Positions 1 through 12,508 of a DNA stretch of 64,000 nt are shown here, piece by piece (within the stretch, counting starts at the first letter, position 1; every line of letters begins with the position of its first letter). The translations under genes were made by a program, and so were the position numbers. Origin of the DNA: Cavia porcellus (Eukaryota > Chordata > Mammalia > Rodentia > Caviidae); the NCBI RefSeq assembly GCF_034190915.1, contig NW_026947486.1, positions 78,844,044 to 78,908,043 of the forward strand, in the 5' to 3' direction. The notes beneath the pieces were generated by a model. That model was not told where the DNA came from, did no database searches, and was given only the letters and a program-made list of their open reading frames with translations.

Positions 1-498
1 TGACCCAGGAATTCTACTCCTACATATAAGTACTCAAGAGAAACAAGTACACATGAAATTTTGTATAGGAATGTTCTTACAACCCTACTCATAATGGCCA
101 AAAAAATGAAAATAACCCAAATGTTCATTTACTAATGAGCGGATAAACAAAATGTATAATGGAATGCCATTTAGTCATAAAAAGAAATGAAGTACTGATA
201 TTGATACAACACAGATGAACCTGAAAGCACTATGCTAAATAACAGAAGTCAGTCACAAAAGATCACACATTGTGTGACTGCGTGTATTAAATGCTCAAAA
301 TAGGCAAATCAACAGACCCAGAAAGGATTATTAGTATTTACTGGAGGCTAGGGGTGGAGGATTGAGAGGAAATGGGGAACAAGTGCTAATGGATCTAAAG
401 GTTTCTTTATGGACTGATAAACATATTCTGGAATTAGATAATAGTAATGGTTGAATAACCAGACACTAATTGTATATTTTAAAAAGAATGAATTATAT
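1..498 (+). mobile_element. Old L1 3' end (last part of ORF2 and 3' UTR)
   Basis: The text matches the conserved tail of old mammalian L1 elements: a cannot-miss 'gacccag-aattc-actcct' start, a later 'ggataaacaaaatgt' block, 'cagtcacaaaagatcacacattgtg', and a 3' UTR with 'ctggaggctaggggtggagg' and 'tctggaattagata'. All reading frames are broken. It starts before the window and runs into an A-rich tail where an ID SINE has landed. Subfamily (L1M type) is inferred from recall, not a search. Confidence 0.75.
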
Positions 499-499
499 G

Positions 500-589
500 G
501 GGCTGGGGATTTAGCTCAGCGGCATAAGTGCCTGCCTTGCAAGCAGGCAGTCATGAATTTCAATCCCTGGTACCGATAAAAAAACAAAA
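500..589 (+). mobile_element. ID-type tRNA-derived SINE with TSD
   Basis: The element starts GGGGCTGGGGATTTAGCTCAG, which holds a pol III A-box-like segment, and continues with a B-box-like segment and an A-rich tail. A 19-bp target duplication (aaaaagaatgaattatatg) lies at 481-499 and again at 590-608. It inserted in the tail of the preceding L1. It is not a functional tRNA gene: there is no cloverleaf 3' half and it ends in an A tail. Confidence 0.92.
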
Positions 590-608
590 AAAAAGAATGA
601 ATTATATG

Positions 609-1872
609 ATGTTTAGGTTGTATATCAATATAACTGCTTTTATATATATGCATAAATTTTTACCAATTGCATCATATATAATACATATATATCCAGTTCT
701 ATGTAATAATGATCAAAAATATTAGAAGCCAGTTTTCTCACATAAGAATGACTAACAACAGGGCAATGCAATATTACTCTGTGCTTAATGCTACAGTTGA
801 ATATATAAAATCAACAAGAGCATTTTCAACCATGATACGACCTCCATAATCTATTATCTTCTCAAATGAGTCATTTTATGAGAAAAATATTTATTTATGG
901 TGTTTTCATACATAACGAGACAGGCACACATTGTGGGAAATGAATCTTTCAGTCCTATGTGATAGAAGCGAGACTCATCTCCATCATAATTGTGAAAGAA
1001 ACTCTGTGAGATTATCTTCTGTCCACATACCCACCACCCTTTTCTTACCTTACTCTTGGCAACAGGCTGAATTTTATGTATTACATCAAGTATGTTCCCA
1101 ATACCCTCAGGCTTCTGCTGCTATATGGTTAGTAGGAGACCCCAGTAGGGGATCTAGCTCTCTATATGCCAAGCATACAATTGGTAGTGTCTGTATTCCT
1201 CTGTCACAAGCCCCAAGTGCTGTCAGGTGCCTTTTTCCTGCAGAAAGAGCTCTTGCAGCATTTTAGTAGTAATTCCCCCAGCCCCAGACACTTTCAGGCC
1301 TACAAATGGTATCAGCTCTTTGGGTGTTTCACTATTCCTTGTTTGTTTCCCTTAAACCTGTCTATACTGCCAGTCTTGCAATAAAGTCTTTATTAAATTC
1401 CCCTCAAGCATCCCTTTTGAATGAAGTACCTGCTTCCTGTTAGGACATTGAAGGATTCAGGAGCTTTTTCTTTTACAGGGTTATAACAAGCAGTCAGGTC
1501 ATAGTGAGCTCATCATGGAAAGTGGAGGGCTTTGTATCTTTTTTCCCAGCAATTCCATCATACCTGGCTGTCACAGATTAAAATTTTAAGTGCTTAGAGT
1601 ACTACAACCTAGGTCACTTAGTCCATTTAAGTAATAGTTTCCTTGTCATTTTAAACACAGATAAAATGATGCCCTTATAAAAGCTCTAGTTTGCTCCTGC
1701 AGAATAGAAGTCCACCTGATCTGAAAATAGCTATTTGGGGAGTCAAATACACACTTCAGCTGTAGTTAATCAATGCCATTGGGGAACAATAACACAGTAA
1801 CTAAGGTAGGAACTTTGCTGCTGCTCTTGCCAAAATGTATGAATTGAGAATGCACTATTTTTTCGTACATAG
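609..1872. other. Unassigned sequence, possibly an old repeat at 930-1480
   Basis: No host exon is visible. The part from 930 to 1480 has a frame open for 111 codons (931-1266, plus strand) whose product I do not recognise. It ends in an AATAAA-bearing stretch (about 1380) that recalls an old mammalian-wide repeat or LTR, but I cannot assign a family. Confidence 0.3.
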
Positions 1873-1920
1873 GGAGAGATAGAGACAGAGACACAGACAG
1901 AGACACAGACAGAGAAACAG
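1873..1920. repeat. Purine-rich GACAGA simple repeat
   Basis: Imperfect tandem copies of a gagacaga/cacagacaga motif over about 48 bp. A 62-codon minus-strand frame across it is low-complexity and not a gene. Confidence 0.85.
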
Positions 1921-4900
1921 GTTCTTGTGCCACTCACTCCTAAATTCCTGTTTTTCAAGGTAATAGTATATATTTTAGTTTCAAATTTTCAACTTGAATT
2001 TAAAAATCTATTCATATTCTGATTTTGAGTACCCTAGCAACACTATTAAGGATATACTAATGTGTTAATTAGATTTCTACCTTGTGTTTATTTAGAAAGT
2101 CCTCCAACACAAGTTATATGTAGCCATTATTATTAACAAGCAGATTCAAACCAAGAACTCGGGAGATTTACTACCATATCTTACAACCTTTTCTCACCTT
2201 TAAAAAGTTCAACCTGGCCTTCATTTTATAAATTAATCATTCCTGCACTTAACTAATATAAAAAGAACAGGAATTTTGTATTTAGTATTTTGTCCCTAAG
2301 AATATAGAAGAAACGACATTCAGGTCTGATACTCTTCCATTCATCTGGACCCAAGTGAGTCCTAACATGCACCCTTTCTTTCGACCTCTCATCTTGCCCT
2401 TTTGCTTAGTATTTTAGAATGCAACACATTTCACAAAGCTTTCTGTGAATTTAAAAAATCACGTTAGAGGACTTGCAGTGCTTCTTGACCATTATTATAG
2501 AAACTGGAGCTAATTTTCAGTGCCTCCAAACTTCTTATCAGTTACTCTTCCTCCATCACAATTATGCAATGTGTTCACATTGTGGTACTGGCCTTTCTTA
2601 TTGATTAGCCAATTGTATTCTAGATAAAAATGAACCTTAAAAAGATGAATCACCTAATCAGTTTCTACTACACAGTAAATCTATTAATTTCAAAGAAAAA
2701 TACAAGTGTTTTCACATTTATGAAAGCTGTTACCTCAAATGATAATTATTCTACATTTACTAACATAAGAAAAATAGAAAAGTTACATTTAAAAATAGAA
2801 GAAAATATGAAATATTAATCCAAACCGGAAAAAAGTACTTATCATTTTTCTTGACAAATGCTACTAGTGTTAGAAACAACATAGGTATCTTTGCTAAATA
2901 CTTTTTACTATCAATAATTTATTTATGCTCAGAGACATAGTAACAGACAAATGAGAGTCACAATAGGTTACTCATACAAAAAGCAACGTTTTCTTCAAGA
3001 AAACTCATTACCAAAATAATGCCTAAGATTTCCTTAGCATTTGTTCATCTTACTGTAGTGCTAAGTGTCTAGCCCAAATTTTTTCTTTAAAAAAGTCTTT
3101 ATAATTCTTCTTTCAACAATAATACTTGAACAATATGAGTGTCATCAAACAGACTGCTTGTAGATTCTAGAGTCAACAAAAGTTAAAAATAACAGATATT
3201 TTTATTTTTATTACATCTAATAGTTATAAGAAAACTGATAGCACAAAATAAAATAATGAATATATATTCAACTGTATCAATTATCACAGTAAATATAAAT
3301 GATTTAAGTGTTTCAGGTCAAGTGTAAAGCAAAAGTTGTCAGATAGGAGAATCAATGAATATTTTGACTTTAATTGTTAATAACAGCATATGTAACATCT
3401 AAAACATAAAGAATCTAAAGTGTGAAAATACAAAGATGAGAAAAACACACACCAGGAAACTTCTGCATAAAATTAAAACGCAGACATATTAATATCAGGG
3501 AAAATGAAATATAAAGCACAAAAATTCACTAAGACAAAAAAATCAAGTTTTAAACTTACTTTTATGAGAAACATTCTTAAATTCCACCTAAATATTTGAT
3601 TTTTATTCTGGGGCCGAATTATAATTTTTTTTCCTAAACAACACCTTTTATGCTAGACTTTGATGCATTTCAGAGTGTCTTTGCAATATATTTTGTATGG
3701 GATTTTACTTGTTTCAACAGAAGAGTTCATACAAGTACGTGACCCACTATAAATGTCCATATTGAGCTTTTCATACAGGTAAATTAATTTGAAAGACTGT
3801 TTAGTCTGAAATCATGTCTTTATACTTTTTAAGAATTCAGGTTACTAGATCTTCTTTAAAAATGACGTGATAAATAATAACTATTTCTTTTAAAGCAGGT
3901 GACACATGTTAACCACTCCTTCCCTACTACCTTCACTTTTAAATTAAAAGTTATAGTTCTCTTAAATCTAAAGGGCCACAAGCTAGTACCTTAAAAGACA
4001 ACAGTTCTGGAGGACTGAGTTTGAGTGGCAGAATATTTTTGAGGTAAGAATGGAAAGAAGCAATGTGATGTTGTTACAGATGGATGAGTCCACCTTTTCA
4101 TAGCATTTTAAAAATATTTTATTTCAAGCCTGAAGTCAGAGTAGGAAAATTAAATCCACATGTTTTTGATAATTTAACTTACTGCTCACCAAACTGACTC
4201 TGCCAACAGGTTAGATGGTCAAGCAAATTCTACATTTTGTATATTTTTAAGTGAAACTTATATTTCTGAACTATGAATTCAAGTTTTATAGATATTAAAC
4301 AAGAAATATTTCAAGTTTTCTAATTTGAAGACAAATATATTACATTTTATTTATTGATGTTCTCCTTAGACTCATGTGTGTATTAATAAAAGAACTAAGC
4401 ATAGAAACAATAATAAAATGACATTAAAATGGCTTTCTCATTTACATTGAATATAATCCACATACCAAGTTATGTATACCACAAATCTTGCTATTGCTGA
4501 ACAGCTTGACTCCATCAAAGCAGAAGAGAAGAAAACAGGTGATTATTGATGAATTTGAACTTATATATAGTATGATGGGGTTTTTCTCAGTAAACAAACT
4601 AGTGATTGGCTTGAGTGAAGAACTTCAAAGATGAAATAAAGCAACTTTTATGGTACCACAATTTAAAATATAGGCATTTTCTGTGGATGAATTTTAGGAA
4701 GAAATCTTAGAACCAGGTATTTAAAGTGAAGATATTTAGTTGTGGTTCGCTCACAGCAATTAGTTCAGATGGTATAGTCTGGCTACTAACTTGGACACAT
4801 TTGATTTTCTCTTGAATTTTTCTCTTTATTTGAATATTCTTGACCTAGTAGTAGTAACTTAAATTTGTGTGTAACATGCATGTTTGTGTGTATAAGGGGG

Positions 4901-5254
4901 ATGCCTTTATCTTATTATGTTTTAGTCATTTTTATTCTTCCACTAGAACTATTATTGTGGTAAAAATAAAAATAGATATTTTATCTTCAATTTGTACTAA
5001 TGCTTGAATCAACAAGTAGTCTATTTGATAGCATTTCATATTGTTCAGATATTATTGCTCAGAAATTACCAAAATGACCAGCTTAATTTAAAAAGAAAAG
5101 TTGAGCTCGACACTAGCTACTAGACTAAGGAAAGTCATGCACTATGTCAGCAATGAGTTGAAACCTTTGTATTAGCTGTGGATCATAGCAAAATGTGTAG
5201 CACAGTATTTATTTCTTGCTCTTTTTAGAGACTGATTTGTTCCTCAAACTATTA
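1921..5254. other. 3.3-kb repeat-poor AT-rich stretch
   Basis: I see no recognisable interspersed repeat, RNA gene or coding frame longer than about 62 codons. The sequence is very AT-rich with short T and A runs. It could be unique DNA or very old decayed repeats. Nothing supports a gene. Confidence 0.4.
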
Positions 5255-5259
5255 GTAGT

Positions 5260-5596
5260 TGATAGAACTGTAAGGGACTGGCGGCGGCTGAAAAGATAAG
5301 AAATATGCAATATAAATGACCTTTATTTTGAGAATGCAGGGAGAGAGACTCCCCAGACCCCCTGGGGCATGGCATCTCCGACCTGGGGTTCGGGGTCAGT
5401 GATCTCTCCGTGGAACATGTGCAGTGAGGCACATAAGTAGCCTCGGCTTGGGGTGGAACCTAAGGGGGCATTAGAGATGCACAGGTAGCCCATTGGTCTT
5501 TGTTTGGCACCAGAGGTAGATTCCTAAGGGTGGGGGAAGATAGGAGCTTCTTGGCTTTACTGGCTACAATGTCCGGCCTGGGTCAAAACCCTGTCA
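5260..5596 (-). mobile_element. Solo LTR, 337 bp, with 5-bp TSD
   Basis: The segment is clearly richer in G+C than its surroundings, begins TGATAG and ends CTGTCA, and is flanked by GTAGT at 5255-5259 and 5597-5601. Read on the minus strand it has a CCAAT motif near 5492 and an AATAAA signal near 5321 placed before the 3' end, as in an LTR. A 5-bp duplication fits class III (ERVL/MaLR) or some other ERV groups. No internal retroviral sequence follows. The family is not identified. Confidence 0.72.
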
Positions 5597-5639
5597 GTAG
5601 TTTTAGTGCAATCTTAGTGGAAGTCCAAACATCTTTCTT

Positions 5640-6165
5640 TTTGTAAATTTTGACAAACTAATTGTAAGATTTATCATAAAGTGAAGCCCCCAAAATAGAC
5701 ATGACACATTTGATAGAAAACAACAAGCTAAGTAAAATTCCCAACCAGTAATCAAGACTTATAAAACTACAGTAATCAAGAACTGATTAAGCAAGGTAAG
5801 AATAGACAATAGATCATTTAAACACAAAACTTTCAGAATGAGACTTGGCACATATGGACACATAATATATGATTCACCATCAATCAGTGAGGGAGTGGGT
5901 TGACTTTTCAAAACTGGTATTAGACAAAAGGGTTATCTATTTTGGAAAAAGCGATATGATTCGAACCATACAAGAAAGTGAAAAGGAAAATCATTAAGTA
6001 GTTTTTACACAAGATTAGCTTAGACTAAGGAAGGCCTTCCTAGGTAAGGCACAAACTATAAATCATACAGGAAAAATGATAAATTTGTCAGCATTAAAAT
6101 AAGAAATTCTAGTCATCAAAGGATACCACAGAGGGAAAGAAAAGGCAAAAGAAAAATACACAGAA
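5640..6165 (+). mobile_element. Old L1 ORF2 fragment (5' part of a split copy)
   Basis: Degraded ORF2 text downstream of the reverse transcriptase is recognisable: 'ataaaactacagtaatcaag', the cysteine-poor linker region, and 'catcaaaggataccacagag'. Many stops and indels interrupt it. The same element resumes at about 6741 after an inserted palindromic DNA transposon. Confidence 0.65.
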
Positions 6166-6171
6166 GACACT

Positions 6172-6740
6172 ATGCTTATGGATGTGATACAAATATATGG
6201 TGGGTCTTTAGGTTTTAAAAAAACTATTACAGGACAAGACAAATTACCATTTGTCCCTCTCAAAATCCTCTCCCTTGCTTCCAACACAGTTATTCTATTT
6301 TCATTATTCTTGCCACTCTCTGCAGCAGTTCTGGAAGTCTCCTTTGGTGAGTATCTTTATGACTGATTATCAAAAATGCTACTGACAAGTAGCATCCAAT
6401 GGAAAGATAGACACACAAAAACAGCGTGATCTGTCCTCATCCACCTTATTCACAAATCTGGCACTGTAATAACTCTTATTCTTTCCCATAGTCAAAATGA
6501 CTGTGAAAGTTAGACATTTTGAATATATTCATATGTCAATGGAACTATGACAGAGCAACTAAAGACATTCACAAAAAAGAACTTCCAGAATTGTTTCAGA
6601 AAGTGACCATAACAATGGGATAAATGAATTCAAATTTAGGGACAGTACTTTGATGAGGATTAATGCAATTTGTTTTTTACTGTAAATTTTAAAATGTAGA
6701 CAAATTTAATTATGCATTTTGATTACATCTCATGTACTGC
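6172..6740. mobile_element. Palindromic mariner-derived element, copy A
   Basis: The left arm (about 6183-6341) is the diverged inverted complement of the right arm (about 6579-6740). They meet around a 237-bp centre that is homologous to the centre of copy B at 44873-45434. Read outward, each arm encodes a decayed protein tail resembling the C-terminus of Tc1/mariner transposases (phenylalanine-cysteine-phenylalanine, tryptophan, then glycine, tyrosine-phenylalanine spacing). It interrupts an old L1, so it inserted after that L1. The mariner assignment is inferred from by-eye translation; the inverted-repeat structure is seen directly. Confidence 0.6.
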
Positions 6741-7210
6741 TACATATTTAATTATATATTCCTAAAAATGGTTGTGAAACAAACCACCCACTCAACCAGA
6801 GAGAAGGGGCAAAAAATTCAAATAGATTTTTAGAAGGAAAAAACCAGAAACATCAGCTAGTAATCACAGTATAAAATAAAACTCTAATGCTATACAATTA
6901 GACATCCACCAAATTGTGAAAACAAATAAAGTCTGACAAAATACTCAATACTAGTGACAATGTGATGTTTGAGGACTTCTTAAATTCATTTTTAAAAAGT
7001 CTTACCTGAGAAAATATATTTACATTATTTAGTGAAATTGAACATGCATATATTCTATTACTCTCACACGTATCCAGCAAGATATAAGGGAACTATGTTT
7101 ATAGTGGTATTTGTTCCCAATATAAAGACAGCTGGAAAAGTCAAATACTCATAAGTAATAGATTAGGTGAATGAATTATGAGTATGTTCTTACACAGCAA
7201 AAGAAACAAA
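6741..7210 (+). mobile_element. Old L1 fragment (3' part of the split copy)
   Basis: This continues the ORF2 tail: an 'agagagaaggggcaaa' block followed by text corresponding to the ORF2 C-terminus and early 3' UTR ('agattaggtgaatgaattatg'). It is heavily mutated and joins in order and strand with 5640-6165. Confidence 0.5.
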
Positions 7211-8054
7211 CCATAGCAACATGTATGGTAAAACTCACCAACATTCGTATAGTATTGAGGAACGACCCACCAAGGATTTTTCAGGTACTGGGAATACTCT
7301 ATTCCTTTATCTAAGGTACATTTGTTTCTTTTTATGCTCAGATTTTTTTTATTATACACACATATATTTCAAAGTAAAAAATACAATTAATGGACTTCAT
7401 TACATTTCTGTAGATAAACCTTACTCTCCCGTCCCGTAAAACTCTCACTATACATTGGTGTTATTTGTTCAGTATTTGTGAGGTCTAGTGAAAATTGGAT
7501 CACAAAGATCACCAATTGGCCTTTTGGGAAGGACTATTTAGTCCTTTCTGTTGCATACATAAAGGGTTAGGCTGAAGTTTCTATAGCCTCATTCTCCCAA
7601 GAAAAGGCATAAACAACTTCACTATTATTGAACTCTCTTTTAGAAGCACAAATTTATGCTGGACCAAAATGATTATGTTGATCCCTAATCTTCTAATCTC
7701 ACCCAGGAAATCCTCTGTAAAAAGAAACCCTGCAGAAGTATCACCAAAACAACTCCTTAACAAAATGCTTTGTGTTGCATCCAAATACTTCGCTTTTTCT
7801 CTTCCCTTGTTTTCTTGGTAATCACCAACTTTGACTTCTTCACTGCTTGGCTTTAATCAGGAAAAAGGCTGTTACTTGACATGGTGTTAAAGAGGCTAGT
7901 ATAAATGTACCAACAATCAATTACAAGATGCTAACTGTCAAGAGAACACGATCCAAGCCTATCTTATTCACCACATGCCAATGCATGACATAGTACCTTG
8001 AAGTCAGCAGGTATACGATAAGTAACTCTCTAATAGGTAAATTCTTAAGTAAAA
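7211..8054. other. Unassigned AT-rich sequence
   Basis: Only short overlapping frames (up to 72 codons) without recognisable products. No repeat family was recognised. Confidence 0.35.
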
Positions 8055-9488
8055 ATAATCAAGAAAAGTCATTATATTATAATAAGGAGGTCAATTCAGC
8101 AATAGGAAATAATTCTCTATGTGTAACATACGTAATCTATATATCTCCAATATCAGAGCACTCAAACATATAAAGCAAGTATTAATAGGAGGCAGGCTCT
8201 AATAATAGCAGACACCCTATCCTCAGCATTAGACAAATCATTCAGTCAGAAAATCAATAAAGAAACATTAGAGTTAAATTATATCTTAGACCAAAGGGAC
8301 CTAACAGACACCTACAGAACATTCCATTCAACAGCTGCAGAAAACACATTTTCCTTATCAGTACAAGCAATGTTCTCAAGGATACATCATATAATAGAAG
8401 TCTTAAAATTTTTAAATAGCAAATGTATCAAGGGCTTTCTGACTATAAATGAATACATCTAGAAATAAGTAACAAGAAATAATTTGGAAGATATAAAAAA
8501 ACAGATTAAACAACTTACTTATGAAAAACCAGTGAATCAAGGAAAAATTTAAGAAGGAAATTTTAAAAATTCTTGAAACACATGAAAACAGAGACACAAC
8601 ATACCATAATCTATGAAACACAGCTAACACAGTGTTGAGTAGAAACTTTGTAACAATGAAAACCTACATCGAAAAGTGGAATGATCTTAAAGATACAAGT
8701 TATCACTGCATCTTAAGGAATTATACAAGAAAAAATGTGGCCATGATAAGAAATAAATAATGATTGCAAAAAAAGTGAAACAGACTAAGAAAACAATACA
8801 ATAACATCAATGAAACAAAGAGGTGGTTCTTTAAGAAGACAAATCAAAATTGATAAACGCTTGGCTAGACTAAGAAGATGACCGAGAAGGTTCAAATAAA
8901 TAAAATTAGAGATGAAAAAATATGACTATACCAAAAAATACAAAAGATCATTAGATACTACATTATAATGTAAAATAAATAGACAAATTCCTAGACTCAT
9001 ATGCTTTACTAAGAGTAAACCATGAAGAAATGGGGACCACGAACAAATCAATAGAAAATAACAAAATTGAATCAGTAATAGAAAGTGTCCCATGATAGAA
9101 AACCCAAAGAACACCTGGATTATTTGCTGAATTGTACCAAACATTTTAGTACCAATTCTCTTTAACTTATAAGAAAGAATAGAAAAGAAAGTAATTCCCC
9201 CATATGCATTCTGATACTACCCTGATACTAAAACCAGATAAGAAAACAACAAAAGAAAGAAAAACAAAATAATAGCTCAATATCCTTGAGTAACATAGCA
9301 CAAAATTCCTCAAGAAAATACTGTGAAATTGAACCCAAGAGCATATTAAAGAGATAACCCATCATGATTAAGTATAATTCATACCAGGGGCATAAGGAAG
9401 GTCTAACATATGCAAAGTAATAAATGTGACACATCATATGAACACAATGAATGACAAAAAACACATTATAATTTCAAATTATATATAT

Positions 9489-9527
<39 letters not shown>

Positions 9528-9845
9528 CAGATATATAAAGCATTCAGTAAAATTCAACATCCCTTTGTAATAAAAATGCTGAATAACTGGGCATAGAAGG
9601 AATGCATTTCTACATAAAAATATTTATAATAGGGCAACAGGTGACATCTTGAATGGAGAAAACCTGAAAGCCTTTTCTCTGAGATTTAGAGTGAGACAAG
9701 GATGCCCACTTTCACTAACTCAACATAGTTTTGGAAGCGCTAGCCAGAGCAATTAGGCAGAAGAAAGAAATAAGATATATCCAAATGGAGGCATAATGTT
9801 TGTGTTTATTTGCAGATGCCATGATCTCATATAAAAAATATCCCA
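8055..9845 (+). mobile_element. Old L1 ORF2 relic (endonuclease end to reverse transcriptase)
   Basis: Plus-strand text follows ORF2 in order: the end of the endonuclease ('gacctaacagacacctacag'), the linker ('ggttctttaagaagac ... gataaacgcttggctag'), and the reverse transcriptase region ('agtgagacaaggatgccc', the RQGCPLS block). The YxDD region near 9810 is decayed. Stops are frequent, so the copy is long dead. A GATA microsatellite has expanded inside it. The minus-strand frames across it (for example 8926-9144) are antisense shadows. Confidence 0.85.
9481..9535. repeat. (TAGA)n microsatellite
   Basis: About ten tandem tetranucleotide units preceded by a short TA run, lying inside the L1 ORF2 relic. 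Length variation between individuals is likely. Confidence 0.95.
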
Positions 9846-10210
9846 AAACTTGATCTCATAGAAGTTAACAGTTGCACGGTGTTTAACAGAGGCCAGAGAC
9901 AATAGTAGTGAGGGATGGGGAAAGTTGGTTAATGCTATATTAAGTTCCATTTATGTAGGAACAAGAAACTCTAGTGTGCTATTGCACAACGAGGTGACTA
10001 TAGATAAGAGTAATGTACTGAACGTTTCAAAAAGCTAGAAGAAAACGTTTTGTTTTGAAAGTTTTCACAACAAAGAAATGGTAAATACTTCAGGAGATAG
10101 ACATCTTTAACTTTAAATGACATAAAATATACATGTATCGGACATGTCATGATGCCCACATTAATATTAATATGTACAAATTTTATGCTTTGTGTATGAG
10201 TCAAAACACA
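9846..10210 (+). mobile_element. Old L1 3' UTR
   Basis: Carries the recurrent old-L1 3' UTR phrases: 'tctcatagaagtta', 'gtgctattgcacaacgaggtgactata', 'aatgtact' and 'acaacaaagaaatggtaaat'. It may belong to the same copy as 8055-9845 with an internal deletion between them. Confidence 0.72.
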
Positions 10211-11075
10211 AAATGCCTTAAAATTTTTTAAAAATGATGGCTACATGATATACAGATAAACACACTCCCCATATGTCAAAGAAATTAATTGACTTGTCTA
10301 AAGCCATATAATTTGATTCAGGCAGATCTCAAGCAAGCATTATCTCTTGGCTCCACATCCATTTTTTATAGATATATCCACACCAAGAGAAAAACATGGC
10401 TCAAACTATTATCTCAAAAAAGTTGATACTCTGCTACTTTATATAGTCTGTCCTAGAAATTGGTGTTTGAGAAGATTCAAACCTACATATTTGTTTAAAT
10501 TTTTGTATAAACAAAATTACCATAAAGCTCTCTTTTAAATATACTGTGAACAAAATTACTTCAGTTTAACATAACAAATAACGATTAATTTAGTTTACTG
10601 TGAACTGATATGGAATAAGAAAAATGTTTCTGAATATGCTTCTTTATATAAGGAAAGACAAACACAAGACTGAAAGAAAAGCTTGGGGCAGACACTACCC
10701 AGGTCCTTAAACTTTCATGATGTTCCATGAGACAACAGGCTTTGAATTAAGAAAGCGAGCCTTCAACAAGATTTTATCTTCCTCTCAACCTCTTAACAGC
10801 CAGAGCCAAAACATTCCTAGGACTGGATGGCCTCCCCCTTTCCATCTCTTTCTTCCCTTTCCAAACTGAAGTCCATTCTCAGCTGATTGATACAATCATC
10901 TACCTCTTGTCATGCTAAATTAAAAGCACAAAAGTAGTCTAGAATTTTAAGCTTTAGCTAATTCACCCAAAGAAAATTCTCTGAAATTAATTTCACCAAA
11001 AGTCAATTCATCAAAGCCTGTTAGTTGTCCTTCTGTCTACTTCTTGCCCTCTTCACTGCTCTTATGCTATCTATG
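10211..11075. other. Unassigned sequence; weak MIR-like patch at 10270-10340
   Basis: A short patch ('ttgacttgtctaaagccatat') resembles the antisense MIR core, too weakly to call. The rest shows no recognisable repeat or gene. Confidence 0.3.
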
Positions 11076-11135
11076 AGTGAGAAAGAGAGAGAGACAGAGA
11101 GAGAGAGAGACAGAGAGAGACAGAGAGAGACAGAA
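11076..11135. repeat. (GAGACA)n/(GA)n simple repeat
   Basis: Near-continuous GAGA and GACAGA units over 60 bp; purine strand is the plus strand. Confidence 0.92.
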
Positions 11136-11368
11136 AGAATAGTGGTGTGGGTTTGAGGGTTTTGCTGTTACCAACTGTCATGTTTACCTCATCTCTTGCA
11201 GCACCTAAACTACTGCTGCATATCTCAGTGATTCTGACTTTTTAGAAAAAGACTTCAAAACTGTGAAGTCTACCTTATGTAGATATTCTTATCAGTCACC
11301 AATTTATTTCTCTTTTCTGTAAGAAGTCTATGCATTATGCTGTTAAGTAGGGAGATAGGACTTAAGTT

Positions 11369-11515
11369 TGTCTGTTTGTTTGCTTGCTTGCTTCTTCGTA
11401 ACTTTTGAGAAAGCATCTGCTGTGTAGTTCAGGCTGACCTTGGACTCACTATGTAGCCCAGCCTGGCTGTGATCTCTCAGTGATCCTCCTGCTTCAGCAC
11501 CACCACCTCAGAAAA
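11369..11515 (-). mobile_element. B1-type SINE (7SL-derived), antisense
   Basis: Plus-strand text 'aggctgaccttggactcactatgtagcccagcctggctg' is the complement of the B1 body. The GTTT/GCTT run at 11369-11393 is the complement of its tail. Diverged from a mouse B1 consensus, so fairly old. Confidence 0.85.
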
Positions 11516-12334
11516 ATATATGACAATTCTAATGGAACATAGAGAGAATTGGATGTATCATTTCCACCTTGAAACAATCAAAAATTCTTTGTGATTCTCT
11601 AGTGTCTCCCTTTACTCTGTCATGCATTATAATAATGCAGTTACATCAGCATGGATCTCTGAGTATCTGTGGGAAGTAGATTTCTCACCAACTTCAATCC
11701 ATAGCTACAACGCACAAGAAATGAACCTTTGTTATTTTAGGACACTAAGATTTTAAGATAAATTTATCACTATAAGTGTATCATGGCCTTTCCTAAATAA
11801 TACACATTCCAGACAGCATAAACTATTTTTTAAGTTAAAATACAAAATAAAGTAGTTAATTGAAACACAATTTTGATGAATTGAAAACTGGACAGTTCAG
11901 ATGATGGAAAGCTATGCTGTTTTCTTGAAGGGGAAGAACCTTCCTAATACCCCTACCCTGCTCCTCTTTCCTATCCCATACAGTCTACAAAATGGCTCAG
12001 CAAAGCATAGTACAACTTCAAAATTCAATTAGTCCGTTGATGACATGGTCAGTCACTCAGTAAGATAGTTCACAGTGGATTGCCTCTCAATTACTTGGTT
12101 GGCTTCTATAATATCGGCTTCCTACTGTGGGATAGTGAGACTCTTTCTACAGAGAAAACTCAAGTCAAACCACTAAAGGAAGCACCAACCCCACCCATGC
12201 AAAGTGAGTCTTGCCTCAGTCACTGAATCACTTCTTTTCTGTATATATCATCTTGCCTTTGCCCAATATGGCAGATAACTTCTCAATAGGCTTCCAAAAG
12301 ATTCTTTACTCTGAAGTTCTAAAAAGCTAAGCTT
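11516..12334. other. Unassigned sequence
   Basis: No recognisable repeat or coding frame. Contains 'gcctttgcccaatatgg' and similar unremarkable unique-looking text. Confidence 0.35.
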
Positions 12335-12450
12335 GGGGCTGGGAATTTAGCTCAGCAGCACAAGCACCTTCCTTGCAAGCAGGCGGCCATAAGTTCGATC
12401 AAGCAGGTGGTCATGAGTTTGATCCCCAGTAATGGAAAAAAGAAAAAAAA

Positions 12451-12496
<46 letters not shown>
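12335..12496 (+). mobile_element. ID-type SINE with internal duplication and (TA)n tail
   Basis: Starts GGGGCTGGGAATTTAGCTCAG like the copy at 500. The segment around the B box is present twice in tandem (about 12377-12403 and 12404-12429), giving a longer head. The A-rich tail has turned into a (TA)n run at 12453-12496. Target duplication aaagctaagctt lies at 12323-12334 and 12497-12508. Confidence 0.92.
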
Positions 12497-12501
<5 letters not shown>

Positions 12502-12508
12502 TAAGCTT

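Noticed and set aside
500..589. Possible tRNA gene
   Set aside because: It has pol III-like boxes, but the 3' half of a tRNA is missing, it has an A tail, and it has flanking target duplications: it is a SINE.
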